62,211 nt of DNA. Source: Prolixibacteraceae bacterium. GTDB lineage: Bacteria > Bacteroidota > Bacteroidia > Bacteroidales > Prolixibacteraceae. Below, in pieces: positions 17,971-27,130 of the stretch. The notes under the pieces were generated by a model. That model searched no databases, was not told where the DNA came from, and saw nothing but the letters and a program-made list of their open reading frames with translations. Made by a program: the position numbers and the translations under genes. Numbering within the stretch: the stretch's first letter is position 1; each line of letters begins with the position of its first letter. The DNA lies in contig DOAQ01000002.1 of the NCBI GenBank assembly GCA_003506435.1, positions 1 to 62,211 of the forward strand, read 5' to 3'.

Positions 17971-19932
17971 TTACCTGCCTATTTTTATATCAAAACTTCC
18001 TTTCATCTTATTTGATTTTGATCTCAATACGATCCTGTACAGATTATCGCCCCACACTTCCCTGAGGTTTTTATCCGTTTGAGGTATTGTTTCATACGAA
18101 AATTCCAGTTGCTCCGGATCGAAACGTAACGCAATTTTCTTTCCTGAAGAATTGGTCATATTTACAATCCCGGTTTTTATCAAAACAGGTTCAAGACGTA
18201 CCATGAAGGATAAAACAGAGGGTTCTTTCACTTCTTTCAAGTTATATGAATCCTTTATTTTCAGACCCTTTTCCCGGGTAAACTCATACGACCTTACCCA
18301 TGAATTAACCAAAGCCTCATTCGGATAAGCTCCGGACAGATCAAGTGCAAATGATATTCCGGATGGAGATGCGTTATACGTGAAATTGCCGGCTTTAAAC
18401 TCTTTTCCTTCCTTTTGCATCACGCCGTTAATGGTTGGCAGGTTGTGATAAGCTGATTGCATGGTCCATATCGTATACCTCTCCTTGGTGAATGTTTGTC
18501 GCGTATAGGTTCCCGGGCCAACATCAATGATGAGGGGCGCCCCGTCGTAATACAGAACAAAGGTGCCGACATCGTTGTGGTTGTGACTTTCGTTGTTGTG
18601 ACCTCCTTTTGCTGCAAAAAAGAACCCTTCCGTGCTTTCCTCTTTATCCCGGCAACCGGCTACCTGTAAATCGGGCAGCCAAAAATTGCCGGGAAGTGGT
18701 TCTTTAGCCGGATAGGTTAGTATTTCATTCATGTCAAACATGCTTTCAAATACAAAAAACGGGCTTCCTGCATATTCTCCGTTGGCAAAATTCTGCTTTT
18801 GCGCCAGAAAGGCGCCAAAACCCTGCATCGGAGTATCGCCGATAGATTTTCCGTATTGATACACCAGATACGCATTGGGGTTGACTTTTGCCCCGGCATC
18901 AGCGAAATTGATAAAATACGGATAATTAATATCTACCTTGTAAATAAAGGTTCCCATGTTTCGGATAAGCGGATCGGAAAAAATGTCGATGCCCCCTTTG
19001 GTTACCTTCTTCAGTAAATACAAAGCTTCGAAGTGGCTTGCGGCAGCCATTCCCCAATAGCCAGGCCCTTCGTTACATCCCCCGTCATCGCCATAATAAT
19101 TGGTAAACTTGTCCAGCGACGTCATTACTTTATAAACACCCTTTACCCGCTTTTGCCAGTCGGTTTCTGCTAACAAAATAGTAGCCAGCACATGGCTGTT
19201 GCAATACGGATTCCAGTTCCCAACGATCTGTCCGTGCAGCGCCATCCAGCGGAAATCATCCCGCGTATAAAAAGGTTCCAGAACCCTCCGGTTGATTTCA
19301 TATTCAATCCGTTGAGAAATAAAAGGGTTCACTCGGTCGAATTCCTGTTTCAGAAAATAATTGATCCATGCCAGAAAATGGGCATTTCGTGCAGAATGAA
19401 GATCTATAATCGGTTCCTGAACATTGGGGAGACCTTCACCGGTGGTCTGTGCTTTTATATGGGCAGCCGAACTCCAGGTAGTCATCTCGCACATAGCCCA
19501 CACACCATTAATAATCTGATCGAGGAAACGGCCTTTACCTTCAAACAACTCTGCATAAAACATGTCACTAAGCGGAGTAATAACACTTGTATGGTATTTT
19601 TCATTTGGTCCCCTGCCACCCGACCTGACAAATTCAAGAAAAGTAGTGGCCGGAACTGATTTCCATTCATAGTTGAGATATCCTTCGCCTTTTGCAATGC
19701 ACTTATCACGAATGTGTTTCGGAACTCGTTCCCATCCGCTTCGGTCGGAATATGCGGGAAACTGAACCCAGCCTGTCCCCTTTTCCAACGTTTGTTCCAG
19801 AAATGCTTCACTGTACCTGCCTGACAGTAAATTCCGTTCTTTGTTTTGCTGTGCCGGAGCAACAAAAAACATCAAAACACAAACGATCAGATTTACCGGA
19901 AATACAATTTTTCTTTGGAAAGTTTTCATCAT
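17971..19932 (-). CDS. Heparinase II/III-like polysaccharide lyase
   Basis: This 653-residue protein has a signal peptide (to about VAPAQQ, residue 29), an alpha/alpha-toroid domain of ~340 residues and a C-terminal beta-sandwich. The family motif SHNHNDVGTFVLYYDG near residue 455, followed by PLIIDVGPGTYT, is diagnostic of the heparinase II/III group. That group includes lyases for heparin, alginate and other uronates. Other likely conserved sites are GDDGGCNEGPGYW near 280 and ARNAHFLAW near 180. The exact PL family and substrate cannot be called. Its first ATG overlaps the stop of the DUF1080 gene (ATGA at 19929-19932), so the two are translationally coupled. Confidence 0.85.
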   Translation of the reverse strand: MMKTFQRKIVFPVNLIVCVLMFFVAPAQQNKERNLLSGRYSEAFLEQTLEKGTGWVQFPAYSDRSGWERVPKHIRDKCIAKGEGYLNYEWKSVPATTFLEFVRSGGRGPNEKYHTSVITPLSDMFYAELFEGKGRFLDQIINGVWAMCEMTTWSSAAHIKAQTTGEGLPNVQEPIIDLHSARNAHFLAWINYFLKQEFDRVNPFISQRIEYEINRRVLEPFYTRDDFRWMALHGQIVGNWNPYCNSHVLATILLAETDWQKRVKGVYKVMTSLDKFTNYYGDDGGCNEGPGYWGMAAASHFEALYLLKKVTKGGIDIFSDPLIRNMGTFIYKVDINYPYFINFADAGAKVNPNAYLVYQYGKSIGDTPMQGFGAFLAQKQNFANGEYAGSPFFVFESMFDMNEILTYPAKEPLPGNFWLPDLQVAGCRDKEESTEGFFFAAKGGHNNESHNHNDVGTFVLYYDGAPLIIDVGPGTYTRQTFTKERYTIWTMQSAYHNLPTINGVMQKEGKEFKAGNFTYNASPSGISFALDLSGAYPNEALVNSWVRSYEFTREKGLKIKDSYNLKEVKEPSVLSFMVRLEPVLIKTGIVNMTNSSGKKIALRFDPEQLEFSYETIPQTDKNLREVWGDNLYRIVLRSKSNKMKGSFDIKIGR

Positions 19933-21236
19933 TCAAGAGTTTTGATTTTTATATCCCTGAAAGACACTTCTTTTCCTTCATCTTTTAATACAATATGGCC
20001 TTTCTCTGCTGTTCCTTTGAAATCCCCATCATTTGCATTGTATTCCAGCACTTTAGCTCCATTCAGCCAGTGTTCTATATGTTTATCGGGCCGGACAACA
20101 ATCCGCGCATGATTCCATCCGTCAACCGGTTTTATGGATTTGCCCTTTTGAACAGATCCTATCAATCCATATAACGATGCAAGAGACTTAACAGCAGTTG
20201 TATCCGATGAATTTTCATCATCCTGAAGCTGATACTCAAAGCCTGTAATATGATTTTTCTGTTTTTCATCAATATTGGCCAGATATTGTATTCCACCGGA
20301 TGCTCCTTTGGAAAGCATAAAGCGCCATTGCAGTTCAAATGCCCCGTATTGTTCTTCTGAAACGAGGTCGGTTTTTTGTTTATTCCCCAATTCAGATACA
20401 GTCAATATTTCATTATTTATTTCCCATCGTTCTGAAGGGAATTGATCAGAACCGATTCCGTTCCATCCGGTTGTTGTTTTTCCGTTCCACAACCATTGCC
20501 AGCCATCTTTCATTTCTTCCTCGGACAGGTTTCCGAAAACATTATTCATTACAAACACAGGCTTCGTTACTGGCAAAGGTTTCAGATTTTTTGTTTTTAT
20601 CCGAATGTTTTTCCATTTGATGTGCCTGCCTTCTTTTCCTTCGTTTACTGAATGAATCTGCAAAGCAATAAAGCCTTCCGGGGTCATATTATCAATCAGG
20701 TAAGCTGCAGGAACACCATTGAGCCAGGTTCGTATGGTACTTCCTATACATTCAATCCGGTAATGGTTCCAGTCGTTCAATTTAAACGGTTTTCCGCCTT
20801 CCGGGTTCAAAGTCATGGGGTACAACCATCCTCTCCTGGCTTCATCGTAAATTCCGCCGCTCCATGCACGTGCCGATGGGTCGACTTCGCATTGGTAACC
20901 ATGCACTCGTCCTTCATTATACTCTTCTTTGCTCAGACTGCGAAACTGGATACCTGAATTCATCGGTTCTTCCATAAAAAGATCAAGTTCCAGGATGAAA
21001 TCGGAATACGTTTTTTCGGTTACAAGAAACGAGTTCGGGGTATTGGCAACTGTCGTACCCACAATTACGCTATCAATGACTTCATATTTTGCGTTGCCAT
21101 TTCTCCCACTCAATTGTTTCCAGCCCGACAAATCTTTCCCGTTAAAAAGCGAGATCCACCCATCATTTTTCGCTGAATTTGTACACGATGAGAAAACGAC
21201 ACAAAACAGCACAGCAACAAAAAATACATTCTTCAT
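19929..21236 (-). CDS. Lipoprotein with two DUF1080 (3-keto-glycoside hydrolase-type) domains
   Basis: This 435-residue lipoprotein has a lipobox (VVFSSC, Cys19). It contains two DUF1080 concanavalin-like domains, at about residues 27-212 and 240-435. Each starts with WxxLFNGKDLSGW (GWISLFNGKDLSGW; QWLWNGKTTTGWNG). Each contains an (S/K)GIQ(F/Y) strand and ends with V(S/K)FRxIxIK or a similar strand. Single-domain members of ~220-250 residues are usual, so this is a tandem form. DUF1080 proteins have been linked to cleavage of 3-keto-glycosides made by Gfo/Idh/MocA dehydrogenases. An oxidoreductase gene is directly upstream (11-bp gap), which supports that role here. Confidence 0.82.
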   Translation of the reverse strand: MKNVFFVAVLFCVVFSSCTNSAKNDGWISLFNGKDLSGWKQLSGRNGNAKYEVIDSVIVGTTVANTPNSFLVTEKTYSDFILELDLFMEEPMNSGIQFRSLSKEEYNEGRVHGYQCEVDPSARAWSGGIYDEARRGWLYPMTLNPEGGKPFKLNDWNHYRIECIGSTIRTWLNGVPAAYLIDNMTPEGFIALQIHSVNEGKEGRHIKWKNIRIKTKNLKPLPVTKPVFVMNNVFGNLSEEEMKDGWQWLWNGKTTTGWNGIGSDQFPSERWEINNEILTVSELGNKQKTDLVSEEQYGAFELQWRFMLSKGASGGIQYLANIDEKQKNHITGFEYQLQDDENSSDTTAVKSLASLYGLIGSVQKGKSIKPVDGWNHARIVVRPDKHIEHWLNGAKVLEYNANDGDFKGTAEKGHIVLKDEGKEVSFRDIKIKTLE

Positions 21237-21247
21237 TACTTTATTGG

Positions 21248-22705
21248 TTATAATTTATAGAATTCCTCCCATCCTTTTCTTGGAGGGGCACCGGACAACA
21301 GTTCATTGGCCGTTTTATTATTGGTAATTTGCTTTTTCTTTGAATCAAGAATCAGTTTCATATTCACCCGCTGGGCAATCACGCCAAGCATCATGACCTG
21401 GGTCAAAGGAGCTGCCACAGCAAACGACGAGCGGCATTCTTCCTGTCCTTTGCACGCCAGCATAAAGTTGGCAAAGTGGTTCGATGGGCTTTCCGGGACT
21501 TCAGGAAGAAGACTTTCCATTTCTTTCGCCTTCTTTTCAGAAATTATTTGCAGTATAGAACCATGTGAACCGCCTTTAAATGTTAAACCTTCTCCATAAA
21601 TGACCCTGCCTGTATTTTTCTTTTCAATAACACCCGAAGTAGGAGGAGGAACATCGCCAGCTTCAACCGAATCGCCAAAATCATCAGGCAAAGGCGGCAA
21701 ATTATTCCGGCCATCGTACCATGTCATTTCCACCGGAGGCATATTCCCGCGTTTCGGAAATTTAAACACCAATGTAGAAGCCTGCGGAAAAATGTACGGG
21801 CTATGTCCTTCAATATGCACCGGATCAACTTCGTATGGCAAACCCAATTTCAAAAACTCATGGGCTGTGTCGAACAAGTGTGCTCCCCAGTCGCCCAAAG
21901 CACCATTCCCAAAATCGTACCACGACCGCCAATTACCATCAACATACCCAACATTGTACTTGTGATATTGAGCCGTAGTATTCCAGATATCCCAGTCCAG
22001 TGTTTCAGGAATGGGTTGTTCGTCGAGATAATCGGACACTTTCATTCCGTGCCAGCGCCTTCCGCCATTCATAAATGCCGTAATTTTCGTAACATTTTTA
22101 ATGATTCCGGCTTCGGTCCAGGCTTTCATCTGAAAATAATTGCCTTGTGAATGCCCCTGGTTTCCCATCTGTCCGCAAACTTTGTACTTTTTCTCTGCCT
22201 GCATCATCCGTTCTGCTTCCTGAAAAGTGTGCGCCATGGGTTTTTCAACATAAACATGCTTACCCAGCGACATAGCCAGCATCGTTATAGGAAAATGCGA
22301 AAAATCGGGGGTTCCAACCGAAATAGCATCAATTTGATTTCCCATTTTGTCAAACATTTCCCTGAAATCCTGAAAGCGTGGCACATTCGGGAATTTTCCC
22401 AAAATATCCAAGGTCTGCGGTCCTCCCATATCCACATCACAAAGGGCAACCACATTGGCCAACCCGGTGGCATACAAACTATTTACAACATCTCTTCCCC
22501 TGTGTCCTATCCCGCAGCAAGCCAAATTGACTTTTTCGCTCGGAGGTGCCGGTCGTTTTTTCCCCTTGGCATCAGTTCCGCCGAATATAAAATACGACGG
22601 GACAATCGTCAAAGCACCAAAAGCCAGTGTTCTTTTTATAAACTGGCGACGCTGAATTTCGTTTCCCGATTCATTATCTGTTTTGTTCACTTTCTTTTCC
22701 ATCAT
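21248..22705 (-). CDS. Exported Gfo/Idh/MocA-family oxidoreductase
   Basis: This 485-residue protein has a twin-arginine-like signal (QRRQFIKRTLAFG). The nucleotide-binding motif is CCGIGHRGRD near residue 65, and the catalytic motif YVEKPMAHTF is near 155. The substrate-domain motifs WRSWYDFGNGALGDWGAHLFDT are split across about 265-290. It is the long secreted type common in carbohydrate loci. It lies directly upstream of the tandem DUF1080 gene, so the pair may work as glycoside 3-dehydrogenase and 3-keto-glycoside hydrolase. That pairing is inference from family knowledge and gene order. Confidence 0.85.
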   Translation of the reverse strand: MMEKKVNKTDNESGNEIQRRQFIKRTLAFGALTIVPSYFIFGGTDAKGKKRPAPPSEKVNLACCGIGHRGRDVVNSLYATGLANVVALCDVDMGGPQTLDILGKFPNVPRFQDFREMFDKMGNQIDAISVGTPDFSHFPITMLAMSLGKHVYVEKPMAHTFQEAERMMQAEKKYKVCGQMGNQGHSQGNYFQMKAWTEAGIIKNVTKITAFMNGGRRWHGMKVSDYLDEQPIPETLDWDIWNTTAQYHKYNVGYVDGNWRSWYDFGNGALGDWGAHLFDTAHEFLKLGLPYEVDPVHIEGHSPYIFPQASTLVFKFPKRGNMPPVEMTWYDGRNNLPPLPDDFGDSVEAGDVPPPTSGVIEKKNTGRVIYGEGLTFKGGSHGSILQIISEKKAKEMESLLPEVPESPSNHFANFMLACKGQEECRSSFAVAAPLTQVMMLGVIAQRVNMKLILDSKKKQITNNKTANELLSGAPPRKGWEEFYKL

Positions 22706-22798
22706 TATAGTTTTTAAGTTTTATATTTTTTTGTTATACACCTCTCATATCAAGCAGATTACTCTATGCTTAAAGCCTATTCCCTAATTTTTAAACGA

Positions 22799-25099
22799 CT
22801 ATTCTTTTTTAATTATTTTTTGAAAAAAGTGTATTATATCTTCCCGCATATCATTCGTTAATCGATTAATTTCCATCGGAGTCTCAAACTGAAGATTTTC
22901 TTTCTGTCCATATATGGAATAAACTTCTGCAACCGAAGAAATGGTCTGTTCTACTGCATCCCGATTGGCATGACGGTCAAATTCCGGGGCAATTACCATT
23001 AACGGACGAGGCGCAATGCCAGCCAGTATTTCCAGAAAATCAACAGGTGCTGATTCCGGATCGTCAGCCCATAAGCCAAGTTTTGGGATAAACCCATGTA
23101 AATGGCATAATATTTTGATTTCTGAAGGATACGTATTTTTCCGCAAAGGAGTAAAACCAGAAACTACAGCGATACCTGCAACCCGCTGGTCAAGCGATGC
23201 AGAAAGCAATGCGACTGTTCCTCCGATGGAATTTCCCAAAATGAATATTTTATCCGGATCGATAAAATCAAACGTTCTCATGGCATCAACACAAACCCTG
23301 ACATCAGCAACCATTTTGCCCATTTTTGACCATTCGGGATACCGTTCATAAAACAAGCTGCCTTCCTCGATACGTGTACCAAATCCTAACATATCAATAG
23401 CCAGAACAGCAAAACCACTGTCTACCAGCGATTGAAATAGTTCGGTATTGTATTCACAATTATTGGAACTGTACCCCAAGGTAAATCCATGAGCATGCGC
23501 ATACTGATGAAGGAAAATGACAACTGGAACTTTTTTATTTGAATCCGCCGGAAGCGGGCAATACAAATAGCCCGGAAGATGATCTCCCATCGAAGTGTAC
23601 GGGCCTATTTTTATTAATTTACTACGTTCAACCTGAGGCCGGATCAGTATTTGGTCCATCCAATCAACCCGTGTCGGGTGGGTTTCTGCAACCCGACCAG
23701 AAGAAACGCCCGGAGGCTCATTCCCAAGCAACCAGATAAGATTGCGTTGTATCTTTTCTTTTCGTTTTTCAATATCCTGAACAGAATTTACTCCGGATAA
23801 ATATACCGGTCGAACTTCACCCGTTCGGACACTGGCACCCTGATTTGCTTTCCAGCTATCAAAATCCCAGTCATAAAATGTTTTGTTTTCCCAGGGAATT
23901 TGTTTTCGACCGAATTTTACATCCAAAAAATCAATACAGCGTTCCACGTCCCTCGCAGCAAGAGCATGATTGCCCATCCGGGGAAATATTCCAATATTGC
24001 CTTCGGCATCCAAAAACCGATATACCTTTTTGACTGATTGATAACACTGTTCATTGGCCCAGGGACTGACCTGCCTTTCGACATACGAATAATGGATCAA
24101 CAGAGGGCGCGGGGCAATGAGGGAAAGCAACAGGTTTTGATCTACCGGCAATTTGTCTTCCCGTCCGAAGAAATAACGCAATCGCGGATGAAACCAATGA
24201 GCCGACTTGGATGCCATGTCGTCTAACGTTTGGGTACAAAATGGCGGATCGGAATAACGATATGGAGTGACGCCTCCGGTACCGCAACTACAAGTAACAA
24301 CAGCAGTTATACGTTCATCATAAGCTGCCGCCCAAAGCGATTGCTTTCCATTACGGGAATGACCGGTTATAGCGATTTTACTTCGGTCAACATCTGAACG
24401 GGTATACAAATAATCAACAACCCGAGATGCGCCCCATGCACGCCGCATCAAACAGGTAAAATCATATTCCGGATATAATGCCTGATAATTCCAGGTATCG
24501 TCTTTTAGGTCAGATGCAGCATAAACACATGCCAAATATCCCCTTTTTAGTGCGATTTGAGCCCAGTCGCGGTGGGTCCATTGCGTCAGATAAACAGGGA
24601 ATGGGCCTTTCCCCGGAGGAATAAGAAGTTCACAGGTCATTTTACCTTTTCCTTCCGGGCCAAAATGAAGCTCAATTTTTTGTATCTGTACACTATTTTC
24701 GTACCGGTCCTCCAAAATTGTGTACTTCAAATTCGTTGGAGCCGGTGGTCTTTTTCCTGAAATCCAGTACTGATATTCCTTTCTTATCCACTCTTTCTTT
24801 TGTTCCCATTGAGATGATGTTGTAACAGGCACTCCATCCAGTACCAACGGATCAGGCAAATCGTAATACGAAGGCAAAGAATCAAAATCAGGAGGCAATT
24901 CTCCGGTTCGTTTCTGCCAATCGTTCCAGGTACTATCCTGAAAAGTTGCCCGCAAACTTGTTTCAGCCCGGTGATCACGCGGATCATTGATCAGAAGTTG
25001 TTCTTTTAAGTATTGTTCTTTGGCGCTTTTATCAGGTTGAGCTGATAGCAGTATTGAGAACTGAATTAAACCAATCAACCAGAAAATTTTCTTTTTCAT
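22799..25099 (-). CDS. Exported double alpha/beta hydrolase (CE15-like plus acetyl-esterase/DLH-like)
   Basis: This 766-residue protein has a signal peptide (to about ILLSAQ, residue 20) and two complete alpha/beta-hydrolase domains. The first (~70-400) has the nucleophile motif ITGHSRNGKQS (Ser248), the GxSRxGK form typical of CE15 glucuronoyl esterases, and a candidate His in GNHALAARD near 378. The second (~470-766) has ILGNSIGGT (Ser624) as in dienelactone hydrolase and acetyl-xylan-esterase relatives, with DRHANRDAV near 730. One protein could thus remove two kinds of ester, but substrates are unknown. Its first ~130 codons have a broken duplicate at 31983-32255. It follows SusD after a hairpin and a gene-free leader. 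Confidence 0.82.
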   Translation of the reverse strand: MKKKIFWLIGLIQFSILLSAQPDKSAKEQYLKEQLLINDPRDHRAETSLRATFQDSTWNDWQKRTGELPPDFDSLPSYYDLPDPLVLDGVPVTTSSQWEQKKEWIRKEYQYWISGKRPPAPTNLKYTILEDRYENSVQIQKIELHFGPEGKGKMTCELLIPPGKGPFPVYLTQWTHRDWAQIALKRGYLACVYAASDLKDDTWNYQALYPEYDFTCLMRRAWGASRVVDYLYTRSDVDRSKIAITGHSRNGKQSLWAAAYDERITAVVTCSCGTGGVTPYRYSDPPFCTQTLDDMASKSAHWFHPRLRYFFGREDKLPVDQNLLLSLIAPRPLLIHYSYVERQVSPWANEQCYQSVKKVYRFLDAEGNIGIFPRMGNHALAARDVERCIDFLDVKFGRKQIPWENKTFYDWDFDSWKANQGASVRTGEVRPVYLSGVNSVQDIEKRKEKIQRNLIWLLGNEPPGVSSGRVAETHPTRVDWMDQILIRPQVERSKLIKIGPYTSMGDHLPGYLYCPLPADSNKKVPVVIFLHQYAHAHGFTLGYSSNNCEYNTELFQSLVDSGFAVLAIDMLGFGTRIEEGSLFYERYPEWSKMGKMVADVRVCVDAMRTFDFIDPDKIFILGNSIGGTVALLSASLDQRVAGIAVVSGFTPLRKNTYPSEIKILCHLHGFIPKLGLWADDPESAPVDFLEILAGIAPRPLMVIAPEFDRHANRDAVEQTISSVAEVYSIYGQKENLQFETPMEINRLTNDMREDIIHFFQKIIKKE

Positions 25100-25435
25100 C
25101 GTATTTCTTTATTTCCAGCTAATTCTTGAAAAATGATTTATCTCTTTTTACCAGACTTTTTGTATGAGTCGAAATTTCTTTCATATCACCGAGCTCTGTA
25201 ACCAATGTGGAGTTAATCACACAAGGTGGTTTATTATTGTAATATTGAATAACCGGTAAATCTGAATATGATTCAGCATAATACATTTCATGATGAGTAC
25301 ATTTTTGCGATTCATCTCACAACTAATTTTTATTTTATATTCTGCGATAATTAGTATCGTATGAATACAATCATAAAATGCGGAAAAGCAATGACAATCG
25401 ATACTGAATACGATCAATTACACATTTCTGAAATA
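25100..25435. other. Gene-free leader upstream of the double esterase
   Basis: About 335 bases separate the esterase start from the hairpin after susD. It is AT-rich, and I found neither a convincing ORF nor a full TTTG/TAnnTTTG promoter on the minus strand. It may hold an ECF-type or weak promoter, but nothing specific can be supported. Confidence 0.4.
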
Positions 25436-25461
25436 TGTCCGGGAGGCAAAACTCCCGGACA
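25436..25461 (-). terminator. Hairpin after susD (terminator or attenuator)
   Basis: A perfect 10-bp stem, TGTCCGGGAG/CTCCCGGACA, with a 6-nt loop lies 14 bases beyond the SusD stop on the minus strand. There is no strong U-run below it, so it may be partial. It probably reduces transcription from the susCD genes into the enzyme genes, or stabilises the 3' end of susCD mRNA. Confidence 0.65.
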
Positions 25462-25474
25462 CATTTTTTAAAAA

Positions 25475-27103
25475 TTAATTATCCTGAAAATCCACTTCAC
25501 TTTGAAGTATTGGCCAGTAAAAATCAGCATATGGAGCATTTATTGAAGAAACATTTCTTGTTCCGGGCCCGATTGGTTTTTTAAACAATTGCAGCCATAA
25601 TACACGGTCCGATTCAAAAGCCATTTCCTTTACCCATTCGTTATCCACTACATCCCAGCTAACCTGGGCATCTGTTAACAACTGGTAAGCACCACCGATG
25701 GAAGCATTCCATGAACGGTTGCGGACAACATTTAAATCAGCAGCCTGCCCGCCAAGGCTTTTCAATGCCTTGATGCCTGCCCGCATTAAATAGAGTTCGG
25801 CTGAACGGATGATTGGAATATTCTGGAAAGTATTTTTATAATTGGCAGAATCAGGAACCAGAAAGAATTTATTGGCGATATAAACCGGATCCTTTGCCCC
25901 GACAAACCCCTGAAAAGAGTTGGAAGAAAGAGTTGGCCTCCCTTTGACTAATGTTGTGTTCGCCACAAATCCTTCAAACCTTTTGTACAAGGCCTTTCGT
26001 TTATCAGCTTTCCATGCATTTGTTTCAGTGCCGTCAGCATTCATAATACCCACTCGTTGCAGGGTTTCTTTGTTGAGGGCCCAAATCCACCATTCCTGAT
26101 AGGTATTTACAAGAGGGAATGTATAATTCATGAACCAGTTGTAATCATTGGGATGCCGGTATGAAGTGGTCACAGAAAGAGCCGGATCGGCAAAATTTCC
26201 GTACCATACAATTTCTGAATCAGTCCAGGGCGAAGAGCTATTATTCAGAAAGCAACTCTTCGGATCGGATAAGAGTGCGCGGGATACTTCCGAATCACCC
26301 AAAACTCCGTTTAATTCGGCCAGTGCTTCATCATATTTGCCCATCAACATGTACACTTTGGCCAGAACAGACATGGCTGCATGCTTGGTCGCCCGGCCAT
26401 ACTGGTAGGAAGTGTTCATCCCATCGCCCTTCTTTTTAGGCAGCAATTCTTTTGCCTTTGTAAGGTCAGCAACAATCAAATCATAAATTTGTGATGTTTC
26501 AACCGGCTGGTTATTCAAGGCGGTTTCCATCGTTGAAGCAAACTGGTTTCTTAAAGGCAGGATTTTGGAATCATTTTGCCCGCCAGCATCATACGCAGGA
26601 CAAAAGAATAAAGCAAGTTGCAAATAAGTATGTCCCCGTAAAAAATAGGCTTCCCCGATCAGCCGGTTTTGATTATTTACCTTATCCGATTCGCTAATTC
26701 CTTCAAAAGGGTCCTTCTCAAGATAATCGATCATATAATTACAACTTGAAATGATCTGGAACGACGGACTAAACAAATTGTCAACAGCAGTTATCTGGTT
26801 CGAGGTGCTGCGCGAGTATACATCGTTGTAGCCATTTTGTCCTATTTCACGAACAATATCGCACATACCGAAATGCATAAAGTTTACCATCCAAAGTGGG
26901 GATTTATCACTTCCCTGCACAAATTTCTGGTATGGAGAAAAAATTCCCATCTCCGCTTCACCAATATTCGTAAATTCGAGTGTGGGTGACGATTCTCTCT
27001 CAAAGAATTCATCTTTACATGAGTTTAATCCAGCTACAATCAGTACCAGAAGCAGAAAACAAATGAATTTTCCGGAAAACCTTTTATATAAAGTATTTTT
27101 CAT
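25475..27103 (-). CDS. SusD/RagB-family glycan-binding lipoprotein (unit 2)
   Basis: This 542-residue outer-surface lipoprotein has a lipobox (VAGLNSC, Cys29). SusD features are the N-terminal TPR-like helices (LIGEAYFLRGHTYLQLALFF near 150), the DLTKAKELLP segment and the C-terminal ELYLMRAGIKALKSLGG and LNVVRNRSWN segments (about 435-465). It forms the lid of the SusC transporter encoded 27 bases upstream. It is clearly different in sequence from the other SusD (33036-34676), although both lie in a duplicated unit. Confidence 0.93.
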   Translation of the reverse strand: MKNTLYKRFSGKFICFLLLVLIVAGLNSCKDEFFERESSPTLEFTNIGEAEMGIFSPYQKFVQGSDKSPLWMVNFMHFGMCDIVREIGQNGYNDVYSRSTSNQITAVDNLFSPSFQIISSCNYMIDYLEKDPFEGISESDKVNNQNRLIGEAYFLRGHTYLQLALFFCPAYDAGGQNDSKILPLRNQFASTMETALNNQPVETSQIYDLIVADLTKAKELLPKKKGDGMNTSYQYGRATKHAAMSVLAKVYMLMGKYDEALAELNGVLGDSEVSRALLSDPKSCFLNNSSSPWTDSEIVWYGNFADPALSVTTSYRHPNDYNWFMNYTFPLVNTYQEWWIWALNKETLQRVGIMNADGTETNAWKADKRKALYKRFEGFVANTTLVKGRPTLSSNSFQGFVGAKDPVYIANKFFLVPDSANYKNTFQNIPIIRSAELYLMRAGIKALKSLGGQAADLNVVRNRSWNASIGGAYQLLTDAQVSWDVVDNEWVKEMAFESDRVLWLQLFKKPIGPGTRNVSSINAPYADFYWPILQSEVDFQDN

Positions 27104-27130
27104 CTTCGTTATTTTTAAAGTTTAAAAGCT

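Noticed and set aside
25217..25417. 66-residue ORF in the gap above the esterase
   Set aside because: Composition is random, rich in Ile/Cys/His, with no start signal and no family resemblance; it lies in an AT-rich leader.
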